Part shown: piece by piece, positions 1 to 10,675 of the stretch | Layout of the letters: every line of letters begins with the position of its first letter | How positions within the stretch are numbered: the first letter of the stretch is position 1 | From: Heterodera schachtii | Lineage: Eukaryota > Nematoda > Chromadorea > Rhabditida > Heteroderidae | DNA: 64,000 nucleotides | Reading direction: 5' to 3' | Assembly: GCA_023374025.1 (NCBI GenBank) | Contig: SIJG01000020.1 | Span: forward strand, 1,099,121 to 1,163,120 | Notes under the pieces: model-generated | What the model was told of the DNA's origin: nothing | What the model saw: only the letters and a program-made list of their open reading frames with translations | Database searches by the model: none | Translations under genes and position numbers: made by a program

Positions 1-813
1 AATTTGGCCGAAAAAACCCAAAGAAAATTGTAAATTTGGAAAATAGGTATATTTATGGATGGGTGCACATCATAATTTCGCCGCCGAAATTTTCTTTAAA
101 AAATACAAATTCCAAAAAAAATGTAAAATTTTCAGCGATTTTTTGGGTTAATGGCAACTCGTACCCAGACAACTCTTAAAATAAAAAAATACAAAAAATA
201 AAGCCTAACAGTAAGTTTAGGCCTAGCCTAAGCCTATCATACCTGAACAAGGGGTGCGCCGGGGCGAGGCCCATACTACGGACGATTGGCGCAGGGGGGG
301 TGCGCCAGGACCAATTTTTCGTACGAAGGCCCCCAATTTTTCCCGGCGACGACCTTTTTTTTTTTTTTTTGCTATTCAAAAAACAGTTTTTTTTTCGGCG
401 CGGTTTTTTCCAAAAAATTTTAGGGAACAGGGGGGCCGGCGGTGCCGATAGGCGCCGCCGGGAAAAATTTTGTAATTTTTAATGCCATTTGTTAACAGAT
501 TTTCACCAAAAATAGCCAATTTTTGCGATTTTAAGCCGATTTTTTAAGAGGAATTGGGATTTTTGGTGTCCGGCGGTGCCGCTAGGCGCCGCCGGAAAAA
601 TTTTTTGAATTTTGTATTGATTTTGCTAAGGAAAATGTGCAAATTTTAGGTTTTTCCCCCTTCGTTACGACCCCACCCCACGACGATCCCCCCTCCTTTA
701 CAGCCGCCCCCCTTACGACGAACGAGGGGGGGGGTGCGCCAGGCCTCTTACGACGAGGGGGGGGGGGGGGTGCGCCGGCGCACCCCTTGTTCACCTATGA
801 AGCCTATGTGTGA
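1..813. other. Repeat-rich intergenic DNA
   Basis: I see no convincing gene. The stretch holds T- and G-runs (a run of about 14 G near 757-770), two copies of a GC-rich hairpin repeat, repeated GGTGCGCC words, and a TAGGCCTAGCC-like block near 215-240 that faintly resembles degenerate nematode telomere hexamers. The small open frames here are low complexity and follow the repeats. Confidence 0.6.
436..595. repeat. Two copies of a GC-rich hairpin repeat
   Basis: The 26-bp core occurs at 436-461 and 570-595. Each reads CCGGCGGTGCC, then a 3-5 base turn, then GGCGCCGCCGG, so it can fold into a strong hairpin, and each is followed by an A/T-rich tail. Further copies lie at 7190-7215 (opposite orientation) and 33206-33230, with decayed ones near 2140-2180, 7058-7085, 27832-27855 and 46060-46205. 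This is a dispersed family, not a local repeat. Confidence 0.75.
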
Positions 814-2990
814 TTATGCTATTGTGAAATGGTTGATTTGATTACAAAAATTCTGAATGTTTTCGCATATTTTCACGGCAAAATTTGTCCTGTTTCGATA
901 TTTTTTTGTTTTTTTTGGTTGGAAAATTGCCAAGTTTTTGTATATTTTTTTTTCTCCCCACCTCCCAAATTCTCTGTTCCAATTGCGCTTTGTCCTTTCT
1001 CTGCTGCTCCGATTCCGTCGTCTGCTTTTCCTCCGATGCCTTCACTTCGTCACGAAGCTGAACAATGACGGAAACTGAAGGGGAAAAGGCAAATTGATCA
1101 ATTGGAGTTTTTTGCAGAGAAAAAATTTTAACGATTTTTTTTTTGAAAATTAAATAGTAAATATTTTTTTTAATTTTTGTTAGGGTGAAGGAGGAATGAA
1201 GCATATTATATATCCTCCGTCCATTACCTAAATTGCGCTTAAGGCAAGCTCTAAGGGGTAAAAAGCGAACGAAAAATGAGAGAGGTGGGCAAAAATTTAA
1301 AGGAATTAAAAAATGAAATTTAATTAAAACCAATTAAAAAATGAATTTAATTAAAACCATATTGTATTTGCTGTGTTGCGAATACAAAAATCCTACCATT
1401 TTCGTCCAAACGTTCGGTCAACGCGACCACCAAATGGTGCAAATCGTTCATTTGTCTGTCCAATTGTGCTGTTTGGCTGCTGCCAGTGCTGTCCAATTGT
1501 ACATTGTTCAGCATCTTTTAAAACAAACAAAAATTAAGAAAAAATTATTTAGTGAAACGATTTCGGTGTTTTTTTTAGCATAGGCCCCAAATTTCCTGTA
1601 ATAATAATAAAAAAAAAATTTTTTTTTTTTTTTTTGGGAATTTGTATGGTCCGAGGTGTTCAAGAGGCGCCAGTCGAAAAAACATTTTGATTAAAGAAAT
1701 TAGCAATGAAACCAATATCAACCATTTCAAGATTTTTTGAGGGATGGGAATGAATGAAATGTGTGTCATATGCAATCATTTTTAAACCCTTATTCAACAA
1801 AAAAAAAAATTTTTTTTTGAACCTCCAACACTGACCGTTGCCTGGTTCTGATGCTCTTCCCCCTCAACAACAGTGCCCATGCCCAAAGTGTTCCAAAGGA
1901 GCGTAATTTGGTTAACTGTAAGAAAACAAAAATAGTAAATTATTTACGAATAAGATTTTTATTTGTGATACCAAAATAGAATTTTTTTTTGGCTATGAAT
2001 TGGATTTGCTGGAAAAAACAAAAATTTACGAAAAATGACCCAAAAAGACAGTCGAGGAGGGGTTTTGGTCCTAACAGGCCTTTGCACGGACCAGTCCGAA
2101 TAACAAATTCAGCTAAATTTACAAAAAAAAAATTTCGCCAGCAACGCCTAGCGGCAGCGTCGGCCCTTGGCTTGGGAATTTTAAGATTAATTTGTAGGTT
2201 GGCCGTTCCGCAGGGTCCAACAGTCGGCCGAACTCACCGACATTCGTTGCCTCGTCCATGTGCTGCTTCTGCTGGTCACTCTGATCCGTAGTCGCCTCCT
2301 GTTGTTGTTGCCCATAGTTGTGTTGTTGCTGATCAGTAACTTCCTTCGGTGGCAAAATTTGTGCCAATCCGTCGCCTTCCAAATTTTCCGTTGGTGCCAC
2401 CAATCCGTCGCCTCCCAAATTTTCCGTTGGTGCCACCAATCCGTCGCCTCCCAATTTTTCCGTTGGTGCCACCAATTCGCCGCCTTCCAAATTTTCCGTT
2501 GGTGCCACCAATCCGTCGCCTCCCAATTTTTCCGTTGGTGCCACCAATTCGCCGCCTTCCAATTTTTCCGTTGGTGCCACCAATCCGTCGCCTCCCAAAT
2601 TTTCCGTTGGTGCCACCAATCCGTCGCCTCCCAATTTTTTCGTTGGTGCCACCAATTCGGCGCCTTCCAAATTTTCCGTTGGTGCCACCAATCCGTCGCC
2701 TCCCAATTTTTCCGTTGGTGCCACCAATTCGCCGCCTTCCAAATTTTCCGTTAGTGCCACCAATCCGTCGCCTCCCAATTTTTCCGTTGGTGCCACCAAT
2801 TCGCCGCCTTCCAATTTTTGCGTTGGTGACCATCCTTCGTCCAACAATTTGTCCTCTTTATTCATATGATTTGCATTCTGTAAATTTATTACCTTTTTGC
2901 CATAACCTAATTTTTAGTCTTACAATTAATCATGTGTTTAAATTTACTATTTACCATTTTTTGGTGTTGTTTCGATGGAATATCGCCCAT
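814..2990 (-). CDS. Tandem-repeat plus coiled-coil protein, unknown family
   Basis: Proposed exons on the minus strand: 2990-2955, 2877-2238, 1915-1836, 1514-1397, 1074-962, and possibly 852-814; all junctions keep phase and give about 341 aa. The second exon carries about 13 copies of a 12-residue unit of the form L-(E/G)-G-(D/E)-(G/E)-LVAPTE-(N/K), then a Q-rich stretch. Later exons are heptad-like and charged (LDRQMNDLHHLVVALTERL; QLRDEVKASEEKQ), suggesting a coiled coil. The donor at 2237 is a strong GTGAGT. The start is the ATG at 2990; I see no signal peptide. The last exon is the weakest part, because reading on past 962 is also open. The architecture (coiled-coil exons of similar size and phase) recalls the N-terminal half of the coiled-coil/SPRY gene at 57.7 kb, but no SPRY exons follow. 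I do not recognise the family. Confidence 0.6.
2350..2828. repeat. 36-bp coding minisatellite
   Basis: A 36-bp unit is repeated about 13 times, alternating two subtypes that differ at AATCCGTCGCCTCCC versus AATTCGCCGCCTTCC. It stays in frame within the second exon of the minus-strand gene and encodes a 12-residue repeat. The unit length is a multiple of three, and all six frames are open over most of it. Confidence 0.9.
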
Positions 2991-3533
2991 TGACAGAGAA
3001 TATGTAAACATTTAAAAAATAATTTGCAAATCGGTATTTTTGCAAGTAAAAAATGTCTATTTTTATGACAAAAATTTTTGGCATTCTGTCTTTATATATT
3101 TTTTAAAATTTCAATACGGATGCCAAATTTTTGATTCTGTATCGTTTCGGCGCACCAGACCAAATTTTTTGAATATAACTTCTTTTTTTTTTGTCGTTAA
3201 CCAAATACAACCTGAAAATTTTTGTATTTTTTGTAAGGCTAATAGTGCATGTCAAAGGCTTTCGAATGATACCAAGATTTTTGGGTTTGGCTGAAAATAA
3301 AAAAATATTTGGGTTGGTAAAAAAAAGTGTAAGAGTTATTTTTAAATGCATGCCAAAAGGTTTCCCGGTACAAGAGATCCCGCGCGGGATTTACGGGGCC
3401 CAAGTCCGCAATCCCTGACCATACATGAAAGTGGGGAGGGTGGGGCGTCTGGAAAGATTTTTGGAAATTTACAATTTATTAACAAATCTTGCTCAAAAAT
3501 GACCAAATTTTCGATTTTATCAATTTTTTTCTA

Positions 3534-3802
3534 GCGCTGATCACGAATACGGCATCCATTTCTGCCAGTTCCAAACCCCGAATCCGAATTCGAGTTTCAA
3601 TCCTGGATTTAGAATTTTTGGTTCAAATTCGGTTTAAACACTGAAGGCCACAATCCTGCAATAAAAGACCATTTAAGCATTAAACCATTTTTCGACGAAA
3701 AATTATTAACTAAAAAATTAGAACTTTCGACTTTTTTTTCAAATTCAGGTCCGGGGTTAGGAATTGACCGAAATGGATGCTGGATTCGTGATCAGTGAGC
3801 TC
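3534..3802. repeat. Fold-back repeat with CTGATCACGAAT core
   Basis: The left arm begins near 3535 with CTGATCACGAATACGGCATCC and the right arm near 3731-3802 ends with its imperfect reverse complement (GGATGCTGGATTCGTGATCAG). The arms also share the GTTCCAAACCCCGAATCC / GGTCCGGGGTTAGGAATTG segment. The same core and flanks occur in several inverted copies at 56.2-57.6 kb. Confidence 0.75.
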
Positions 3803-4734
3803 GAAAACCACAGAAACTTTTTTTAAAAGGAGTTTATAAAAAATCATCAAATGAAAATAAAAAAAAATATAACTCATAACTTTGCTAAGAAGCAACCCTA
3901 TTTTATTTTTATATCATTCGATAGATCTAATAAATTCTCTATTGGCCTGCAAAATTTCAAAAAATTTCTTCAAGTTTTAACAAAGTTATGGCCAAAAGTA
4001 CTCATCAGGTTTCTCCAAACATTTTTGACCATAACTTTTTTGAAACTTAGCAAATTTATTGAAAATTTGTAGCCTACAAACAATTATATTTAAAATTTTT
4101 CATTTAAATAAAATAATTTTATCGTCAAAAAATTCTGGTTAAATCCTTTTTATAACCAACAAAATTAAGGGAAAATTTGATATCATTCGGTAGCTCTTAG
4201 AAAAATCTTTACGATCTTGCGAAATTTCAAGAAATTTCGCTAAGTTTCAAAAAAGTCATGGCCAACCTTGTGTGTACTTATGGCCATAACTTTGTTAAAC
4301 TTGAATAAATTTTTTGAAATTTTGCAGATAATTAGAAAACACTTAGGGCTACCGAATGACGTCAGAATTTAAAATTAGTTGATTTTGAGCAAAGTTGTGA
4401 ATAAAAGTTTGAGTAATTTTTTGTTTTTAAAATTTTCATTGATATCAGAATTTAAAATAGTTGATTTTGAGGCAAAGTTATGAGTAAAAGTTTGAGAACT
4501 CGAGACCGACTTTTGAGGCATATGCCTTTTTTTTTCTGCGCACTAGTTTCGATATATTAAGCATAAATAACGCATTTTCCACTTGGTTTGAGGCTTCTAC
4601 GTTGACTTTTATTATGCCTTTTTTTGCCTTTTTCGGGATTTTCGTGCCTTAAATGCCTTTTTTGGCATTTTGCCGTTTTGGTGCTTTTTTAGCGTTTTTT
4701 CCGAAAAATTCCATAAAAAATGCAATAAAATCGG

Positions 4735-4935
4735 GAAAATACACCCCTAAGAAATGATTTGAAAAATTGTCAGAAAATACACCCCTAAGAATTGAAAAAT
4801 TTTCAGAAAATACACCCCTAAAAAATGACTTGAAAAATTTTCAGAAAATACACCACCAGGAATTGAATTTTTTTTTCAAAAATACACCCCTAAGAATTGA
4901 TTTTTTTTTAGAAAATACACCCCTAAGAATTTAAA
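4735..4935. repeat. Tandem AAAATACACCCCTAAGAA units
   Basis: Six or so degenerate units of AAAATACACCCCTAAGAAnTGA plus an A/T tail lie in a row. Single or double copies of the same motif appear near 7685, 19735 (opposite strand), 33560-33640 and 36880-36930, usually next to TGCC(T)n or (T)nGGCA blocks, so this is one end of a dispersed repeat family. Confidence 0.7.
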
Positions 4936-5395
4936 AAATTTTCTAAAAATGATCGCCAAAATTTCATTTTTTTTCTTGATAAAAAACTTTAGGTTTAGAA
5001 ATTTTCTTATTCGAAAAATATTATAAAAGTTTAATTAATCATTTAAAAGACCAAAATTAAGTTTTTTGGTTAATTTTACGTGTTTAGCTCCCTAAAAATC
5101 CCTAATAAAATGCCTTTTTTCATGCCTTTTTCAGGATTTTCGTGCCTTTTCATGCCTTTAGGAAAAACACTCTTTTTTGTGTTTGTGAACGAAAGATGGG
5201 CCTTTTATTTACCTCTTGTGAAAATTAAAATTTTTCAAAGCTCGAGCAGAGCAACCGCCGGCGGAGGGCGCGCGGTTGGCTGACAGAGGAGTGATGATGA
5301 CATTATTTGTACGAAGCAAATTTGTAGGATAATTCGACCCAAAAAGTTTGGGGTGGGGAGGGGTGGACATAAAGCACATAAAAACAAACAAATGC

Positions 5396-5707
5396 TCAAC
5401 GCATTTTTGCTTTTCCCATCCTTTGATCCCAAAAAAAGTCCCAAAAATCTCTTCGCCCTTTTCCAAAAAACCGAAAAATAAAAGAAAGAGGAAATTCGCA
5501 GTGAAAGAAAGAATTGCGAATGGGTAGCTTCGCGTCGATTTTGTTTATGTTTTTTTTATAAAATTGAAAGTATGGCACGGAAATTAATTTGGACATTTCC
5601 GTCCAGACATATTTTGGATTGTACCTTAGAAAGTCGTCAAAAGGCATGTCATTGAGATAGAGAGGAAGAAGAAGCTTTTCGAGGCGATAATTTACCAAAA
5701 TGATCAT
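5396..5707 (-). other. Possible exon fragment, unknown
   Basis: An open frame of 103 codons starts at ATG 5707, just outside the inverted-repeat element. The first 45 residues have ordinary protein composition (RLEKLLLPLYLNDMPFDDF), while the rest is basic and aromatic, as in translated intron. A donor-like GTACAATCC lies inside it. I find no partner exon, so I call it only a possible exon or remnant. Confidence 0.25.
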
Positions 5708-5925
5708 TCAAATAACCATCATTAAAAATGATATACATATAAATTTATTATTATTATTTTGTTTGCATATTTTTGCATGTGATCGACTAGACTTTTGCGT
5801 CACTTTTAAAAAGGTAAATAAAACATTTTTGGTAAAATCCCGTATATAAAACAATACGAATGTAAGAGAATTATATTATTTTTTAAAATTAAATTTTAAA
5901 TTGAACAACCCAAAAAATAATAATA

Positions 5926-6348
5926 ATGAATTTTGCTGCGAATGTTTTCACTGCTTTTCTAATTGTTGTTTTGGTGCAATGCGTTTTCGGAGGCGGCTGT
6001 TTTTCGAGTGGGTCTTCGTCGTCTTCGTCGTCCCATGGGTCATACGGAAGACACCAAGCTGCTCTTACAATACACACAAGTCAGTGACAGGAGAGGGACC
6101 GGGGCGAGACATACGGTAGGGACAGATACCGTACCCCCGAATTTAAAATTGTAGCTAACGAATAAAGCTTTACTTTTCAATTAGGTGCAAGAAATGAAAT
6201 ATTCGGCAAGCTCAATACGACAAAAAAGAATGACGGCGGAGGGACGAGCAAAAACACCGCCGGCGCTTCATCAAGCCGTGGCACAACAAACCGTGGCACA
6301 ACAAACCGTGGCACAACAAACCGTGGCAAAGGCAACCCAAGAAAATAA
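5926..6348 (+). CDS. Small secreted Ser/Gly-rich protein with TTNRG repeats
   Basis: Exons 5926-6079 and 6185-6348 join in phase 1 across a GTCAGT...ATTAG intron and give 105 aa. Residues 1-22 (MNFAANVFTAFLIVVLVQCV) form a clear signal peptide with probable cleavage after VFG. The mature protein has a Ser run (GSSSSSSSSHG), a single Cys near its start, a Gly-rich linker and three TTNRG repeats before a basic end. It resembles no family I can name; composition and secretion fit a pioneer effector of a plant-parasitic nematode, which is inference. It lies entirely inside the inverted-repeat element, so it may move with it. Confidence 0.7.
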
Positions 6349-6368
6349 ACGATCAGAGAGAGACTGAG

Positions 6369-6369
6369 C

Positions 6370-6395
<26 letters not shown>
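6369..6395. repeat. (GA)n microsatellite
   Basis: An uninterrupted run of about 13 GA units lies just after the stop codon of the small secreted-protein gene, inside the inverted-repeat element. Confidence 0.95.
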
Positions 6396-6401
<6 letters not shown>

Positions 6402-6888
6402 TACAGATGAAAAGGGATTGATCATTAGCAATGTTAAATTCAATGTTCTAATTATTTAGTCTTAATTCAAAAAATTCCATAAAGGAAAGCACTTTTCTTG
6501 GGTAGTTTTAGGCACTGATTAAGAATATGAGGTCAAAATGCAAAATCCTTGATTTTATCAATGATTTTTCGAAAAAAGCTAAAAAATATCTTTCTTTTTT
6601 TTTTGAAAAACCCAGAAGCAAGTCTAGGATTTCTAAAAATCCATAAAAAAAGCTTTGAGGGCCGCGGAGCGGCCCGCCGGTAATTCGCAGCAAAATTCTT
6701 CATTTTTTTAAAATTGTTTTATTTAATTTAAAAAATAATGATGTAAGAAACTCGTACATTCGTATGCTTTATAAATGGGATTTTACCATAAATGTTTTGA
6801 TTGCCTTGTTTAAAGTGACGCAAAAGTCTAGTCGATCAAATGCAAAAATATACAAAATAAATAAATATGCAATACATTTTTAATGATG

Positions 6889-8898
6889 ATCAGGGCTGTC
6901 AAAAATATGCACGAAAGCGGCCAAAATATGCGCATAAATATGCAAATAAAGTCGTGAAATAAGCACCAAATATGCACAAAAAATTTGAAAATTAGGGGTG
7001 CAAATTAATTAAAAAATTTTTATTCCTCATAAATTTTATCGGGTGTTTTTGCAATTTCAAAGCGGCGACTGTCGGCACCCCCGGACCCTAGAAATTCTTA
7101 ATTTTCTTAAATCGGCTCAAATCGCTAGATTTAGTCATTTTTGTGGATAAATCTGTTCTCAAATCGCATTAAAAATTAAAAAAATTTTCCCGGCGGCGCC
7201 TATTGGCACCGCCGGCCCCCCTATTCCCCAAAATTTTTGTTTTTTGGAAAAATTCCTGGGACCATCCCTGAGATGGACAATCAAAAATATAACATTTGAA
7301 CATTTAATTTGAAAAATGGGGCTTTTTGACCCAAACTTATTTTTGAGGAAAAATTTCGAAAATGTTACCGCATCAATAATTAACAGCAATTAAATTAAAT
7401 TAAAGAGATTCTTTCGGTCCAAAAAAGGATATGAAAGATACGAAAAGGTGAAAGCCCAAAAAGGTGAAAATGTCGGAAGGTGAAGGGTGAAAGATGCAAT
7501 TTTCAACTATTTTATTCAATTCCTAATCACTAATAACTAGGGCTCCAAGCTACTTTTCGAGTTTTTAGCAACTATTTTCTAGTTTTTTATTTTTAGCAAC
7601 TAAAAAACTATAAAATTAAAAAAAAAAAAAATTAATTTCAACTATTTTGGCGTTTTGCCAAATTATGAAAAACGCAATAAAAACGAAAAATACACCCTAA
7701 GAAGCGCCGATCGTTTTTTAATTAGTTTTTTATTGGCAGCGCATGACACCAAATGACTTTTAAATTTATAAAAATAGATAAAATTTCTCTAATACACCTA
7801 CCCATTTCTTTTACATATATAGAAAACGACCCCCGGCCGAAATCTGTGTGTTGTTAAATATGCCCACCCAATTTTCTTAACCTTTTAATTTTTATTAAGA
7901 TTTTTCCGACAAATCCTCCGACCACATTTTATCTAGGATGCTGCAACTTTTTTAAATGTTAAGGATGAAATTTTTTAACGAAAAAATTAAATGCATTTAT
8001 TCTTCGAACCATTAGCTAATTATTAGGGTTATAAATTATATGGATTAACATATTTTTTCTGCGCATATGCTATGAAGAAAGGGGCTCAAAAATAGCATTT
8101 CTACGTTAAATTTTTTGATTTGTTGAAGGTTTTTAGTCCATATAAAGGCATTTTTTAAGGTTAAATCCATTTTTTGGCAGTTTTTAGCATATTTTTTAGT
8201 CTGTTTAAGTAAATATTGAATATATAAACACCTTTTTCATAATTTTTTAGGATTTAAAGCAGACATTTTGGCAGTTTTTAGTCCATATTTTGGTCCATAA
8301 TTTGCCATTTTTGAGCTTTTTAGTCCATATATTTTTAGTCCATATTTGGCATTTTTTAGTCCATATAATTTATAACCCTACTAATTATATGTTAATTTCA
8401 TTCCCGAGTTTCAAGGCATTGTTCTTTTTTATACTTTAAATTGAAAAACGCTAGGGAAACAGACTGGGAAATACAATAGAACTGATTACGGCAACTAATT
8501 ACAGTCGGTGAATCATCACTCGGTCTTCCCGAGTTTTTTCATCCTATTCACAATACAATTCTAACGGTTCTTTTCTTTGCCGACTTTTTCCACGCCCAAA
8601 AAGCATCGTTAGAGGAGAACGATTTAGTCGGTGAAATCGAAGCCTGACTAAAAAATTTGGAAATTTTAACAAAAAACGTCAGTCAGAAGTGTCCTTGTAT
8701 TAAGCTTTTTATTTATATAGGGCTATAATTGAATGATTTCGCGAAAGGGACTCAAAAAAGCATTTCTGGGTTAAATATTAATGTTTCATAAATAAATTTT
8801 TAACAAAATTTATAGAGATCAATGAACATCTATGTATTTTTGCCTCAAAATATACATACCTAATTCATGTAAAGCCAAAAAGTCCCGGTTAAACATAT
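6889..8898. other. Repeat-rich intergenic DNA
   Basis: No supported gene. There are ATATGCAC/AAATATGC words near 6900-6980, a GC-rich hairpin copy (7190-7215) with a decayed partner near 7058-7085, GGTGAAAG repeats near 7445-7490, and a run of degenerate TTTTTAGTCCATAT units between about 8125 and 8370. From 8480 to 8700 I see only unique-looking AT-rich DNA. Confidence 0.55.
7190..7215 (-). repeat. GC-rich hairpin repeat, reverse copy
   Basis: CCGGCGGCGCC-TATT-GGCACCGCCGG is the reverse-orientation copy of the dispersed hairpin repeat seen at 436-461 and 33206-33230. It is flanked by the same AAATTTTT and GGGGGAATA sequence, here inverted, showing that the repeat is longer than the hairpin itself. 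Confidence 0.75.
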
Positions 8899-9642
8899 TT
8901 ACCCTGTTTTGCTGCTCTTCCGCTGCTGTTTTATGCTTTCTTCGCTTTGATTGGCACTTTGGCCAATGCCTTTAAATTTGCTTTTCCAATTAATTAATGT
9001 GCCCATGGAAATGCCCAATTCCTCCGCAACGTCCGCAAATGCCATTTTCGGATTTTGCCTCTTTATTTTGTAATATATTTCCAATTTTGCCATTCTCTCC
9101 TCGTCCGTGTGCTTCTTCTCCACATCAATGCCCAATTGTTTTTTCCATTTTGTTATTGTACGCCCTTTTACGCCAAGAACATTGGCCAATTTCTTCAAAA
9201 ACTTTCCCCATTCATTTTTTGAGTGATTTCCTTTTCGCAAATAGGCACTGATAAAATGATTGTATTGATTGGTAATTCTAAGTTTTTGGTGATCAGCAAA
9301 TTTACATTTCCTCTCACTTTTGGATTTATTGTTAAGACATTGATCACTCTCCAAACTATCAACAGAGTGATTGGCTTTTTTACCTCTATCATTGGGTTCA
9401 TCACATTGTTGTGATTGATCAAAAACATTTCTGTCTTTACCACAATTTTTTGACTGATCAGAAAGGACAAAATTCGCAATCTGATCAGCAGAATGATTGG
9501 CATTTGCGCAAGAATGATCGGTTACATTATGTTCAAAGTCTTTTCTGTTTACTTCATCATTTAGTTGCCCTTTTACCCAATGTTTTCGAATTCGAACTGA
9601 ATGAATAGGGCCAAACATTAAAATTAACATCCACAAATTCAT
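8899..9642 (-). CDS. Secreted protein with two helix-turn-helix-like units
   Basis: A single uninterrupted frame of 247 aa starts at ATG 9642 and ends at TAA 8899. The first 15 residues (MNLWMLILMFGPIHS) look like a signal peptide. The middle is Asn/Asp/Ser/His-rich with many NHS, DQS and NHSVDSLESDQ words. The C-terminal third has two related segments of transposase/homeodomain-like helix-turn-helix shape: LANVLGVKGRTITKWKKQLG and VAEELGISMGTLINWKSKF. A secreted protein with DNA-binding-like units could act in a host nucleus, as some nematode effectors do, but that is inference. Alternatively it is a domesticated transposase HTH fragment. Single-exon structure is unusual among its neighbours. 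Confidence 0.65.
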   Translation of the reverse strand: MNLWMLILMFGPIHSVRIRKHWVKGQLNDEVNRKDFEHNVTDHSCANANHSADQIANFVLSDQSKNCGKDRNVFDQSQQCDEPNDRGKKANHSVDSLESDQCLNNKSKSERKCKFADHQKLRITNQYNHFISAYLRKGNHSKNEWGKFLKKLANVLGVKGRTITKWKKQLGIDVEKKHTDEERMAKLEIYYKIKRQNPKMAFADVAEELGISMGTLINWKSKFKGIGQSANQSEESIKQQRKSSKTG

Positions 9643-10675
9643 TTTTAAATATAATTGACGAAAATGAATAAAATGTTTTGGGCAAATTAGAGAAATATTT
9701 TTTGTATTTATTTATTAAAAAATATAAAATTAATTAATAAATCTGCCATCGATTTTTATATGTTGGCTATTCATCATAATTGACTAGATATTTATTGGAA
9801 ATACGTTGTATATTTATTAGCTAATTAATTATATTAATATCACAGTTCGCTGTGAAGTGAATTTTTCTTATTTCGAATTCCAATTTTTCCGTGAGAGTTA
9901 ATTTAACTTTATCCCATCGTCAAAAAGTGATTTATTTATGAAAAATTCAAAAATGGCAAAAAAGCGATGAAAATAGTGACGAAATTTTTTAATCCAAAAT
10001 TTTTTCTTAATTATTATCAAATATATTTCATCTCTTTAAAGTAGATGCAAAAAATATTTATTGCATTGAAAAGTTCCTTTTTCCGGTCATTAAAATTTTG
10101 AAAATTAATTGGCTATTGTTTGGAAGCGCCGGATTTCAAAGAGGAGATCCGTGCCACAAATCGCGCAGATCATCTGCTTTTTGCGCGTTGAGAGGACATT
10201 AAATTGGACATTGTGCCATTTATTGGTGCTGTGAAGGTAGTGTGGACAATGTGAGATGGATAAATTTTTAATTGTACTATAAATACAGTGTCATGTATAA
10301 TAAAGTTCTTACAATTATTTTTAGAGGGAAAATATTAAAAAATTTCTATTGTTTTTCACTTCAAAAAAGCCAAAGTTAAAGCATAATAATATTAATCGAA
10401 AATAATTGTAATCCAATTATTTTCAAATAAGCCCATTAATTTTTGAAGAAAGAGAATGCTTAAACACAATGTTTATTGGCTTAAAAAGAATAAATAAAAA
10501 AGGTATCAGTGGGAAGAAAGTTTGTATAGCAAAAAAGACAATGCCAAAAACGGTAATTTATCCAATCTTTCGTCGTTTTCCAAGAACACCACAAAAATTC
10601 ATTTATCTCTGCCATTTTAAAAAAATGTTTCGCCATTTATTTTCTGTCCATTTTCGATTGGTCCTTTGTTTTCTT
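9643..10675. other. Intergenic DNA with a possible decayed exon
   Basis: AT-rich with one GC-balanced island (about 10111-10236). One plus frame there reads LEAPDFKEEIRATNRADH, then FAR, an in-frame TGA at 10189, then EDIKLDIVPFIGAVK and a GTAGTG donor-like end. This looks like one decayed exon of an unidentified gene. The rest shows nothing I can support. Confidence 0.4.

Larger units (their letters stand above)
2991..5715. other. Repeat-dense intergenic DNA
   Basis: No supported gene. It contains a fold-back repeat (3534-3802), degenerate copies of a repeat built around ACTTTGTTAA and TTATGGCC words (about 3880-4500), a run of AAAATACACCCCTAAGAA units (about 4735-4935) and TGCCTTTTT-rich DNA (4580-4680, 5110-5160). 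A 103-codon minus frame at 5396-5707 contains a protein-like stretch (LNDMPFDDFLRYNPKYVWTE) but also simple sequence; it may be an exon fragment. Confidence 0.55.
5716..6888. mobile_element. 1.17-kb inverted-repeat element carrying a secreted-protein gene
   Basis: Left arm about 5716-5893 and right arm about 6722-6888 are imperfect reverse complements over about 165 bp. The best block is GATCGACTAGACTTTTGCGT (left 5782 onward; right near 6816-6835 on the other strand), and both ends read CATCATTAAAAATG inward. This looks like a non-autonomous terminal-inverted-repeat element. Between the arms sits one two-exon gene for a secreted repeat protein and a (GA)n tract. I could not define a target-site duplication, and no transposase is visible. 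Confidence 0.65.

Noticed and set aside
2260..2993. Several long plus- and minus-strand frames through the 36-bp repeat
   Set aside because: A 36-bp unit without stops is open in many frames. Only the minus frame of the LVAPTE type continues into non-repeat coding sequence with consistent splice phases.
9223..9608. Plus-strand frames opposite the HTH-like gene
   Set aside because: Antisense of a 247-codon single exon with a clear start and stop.
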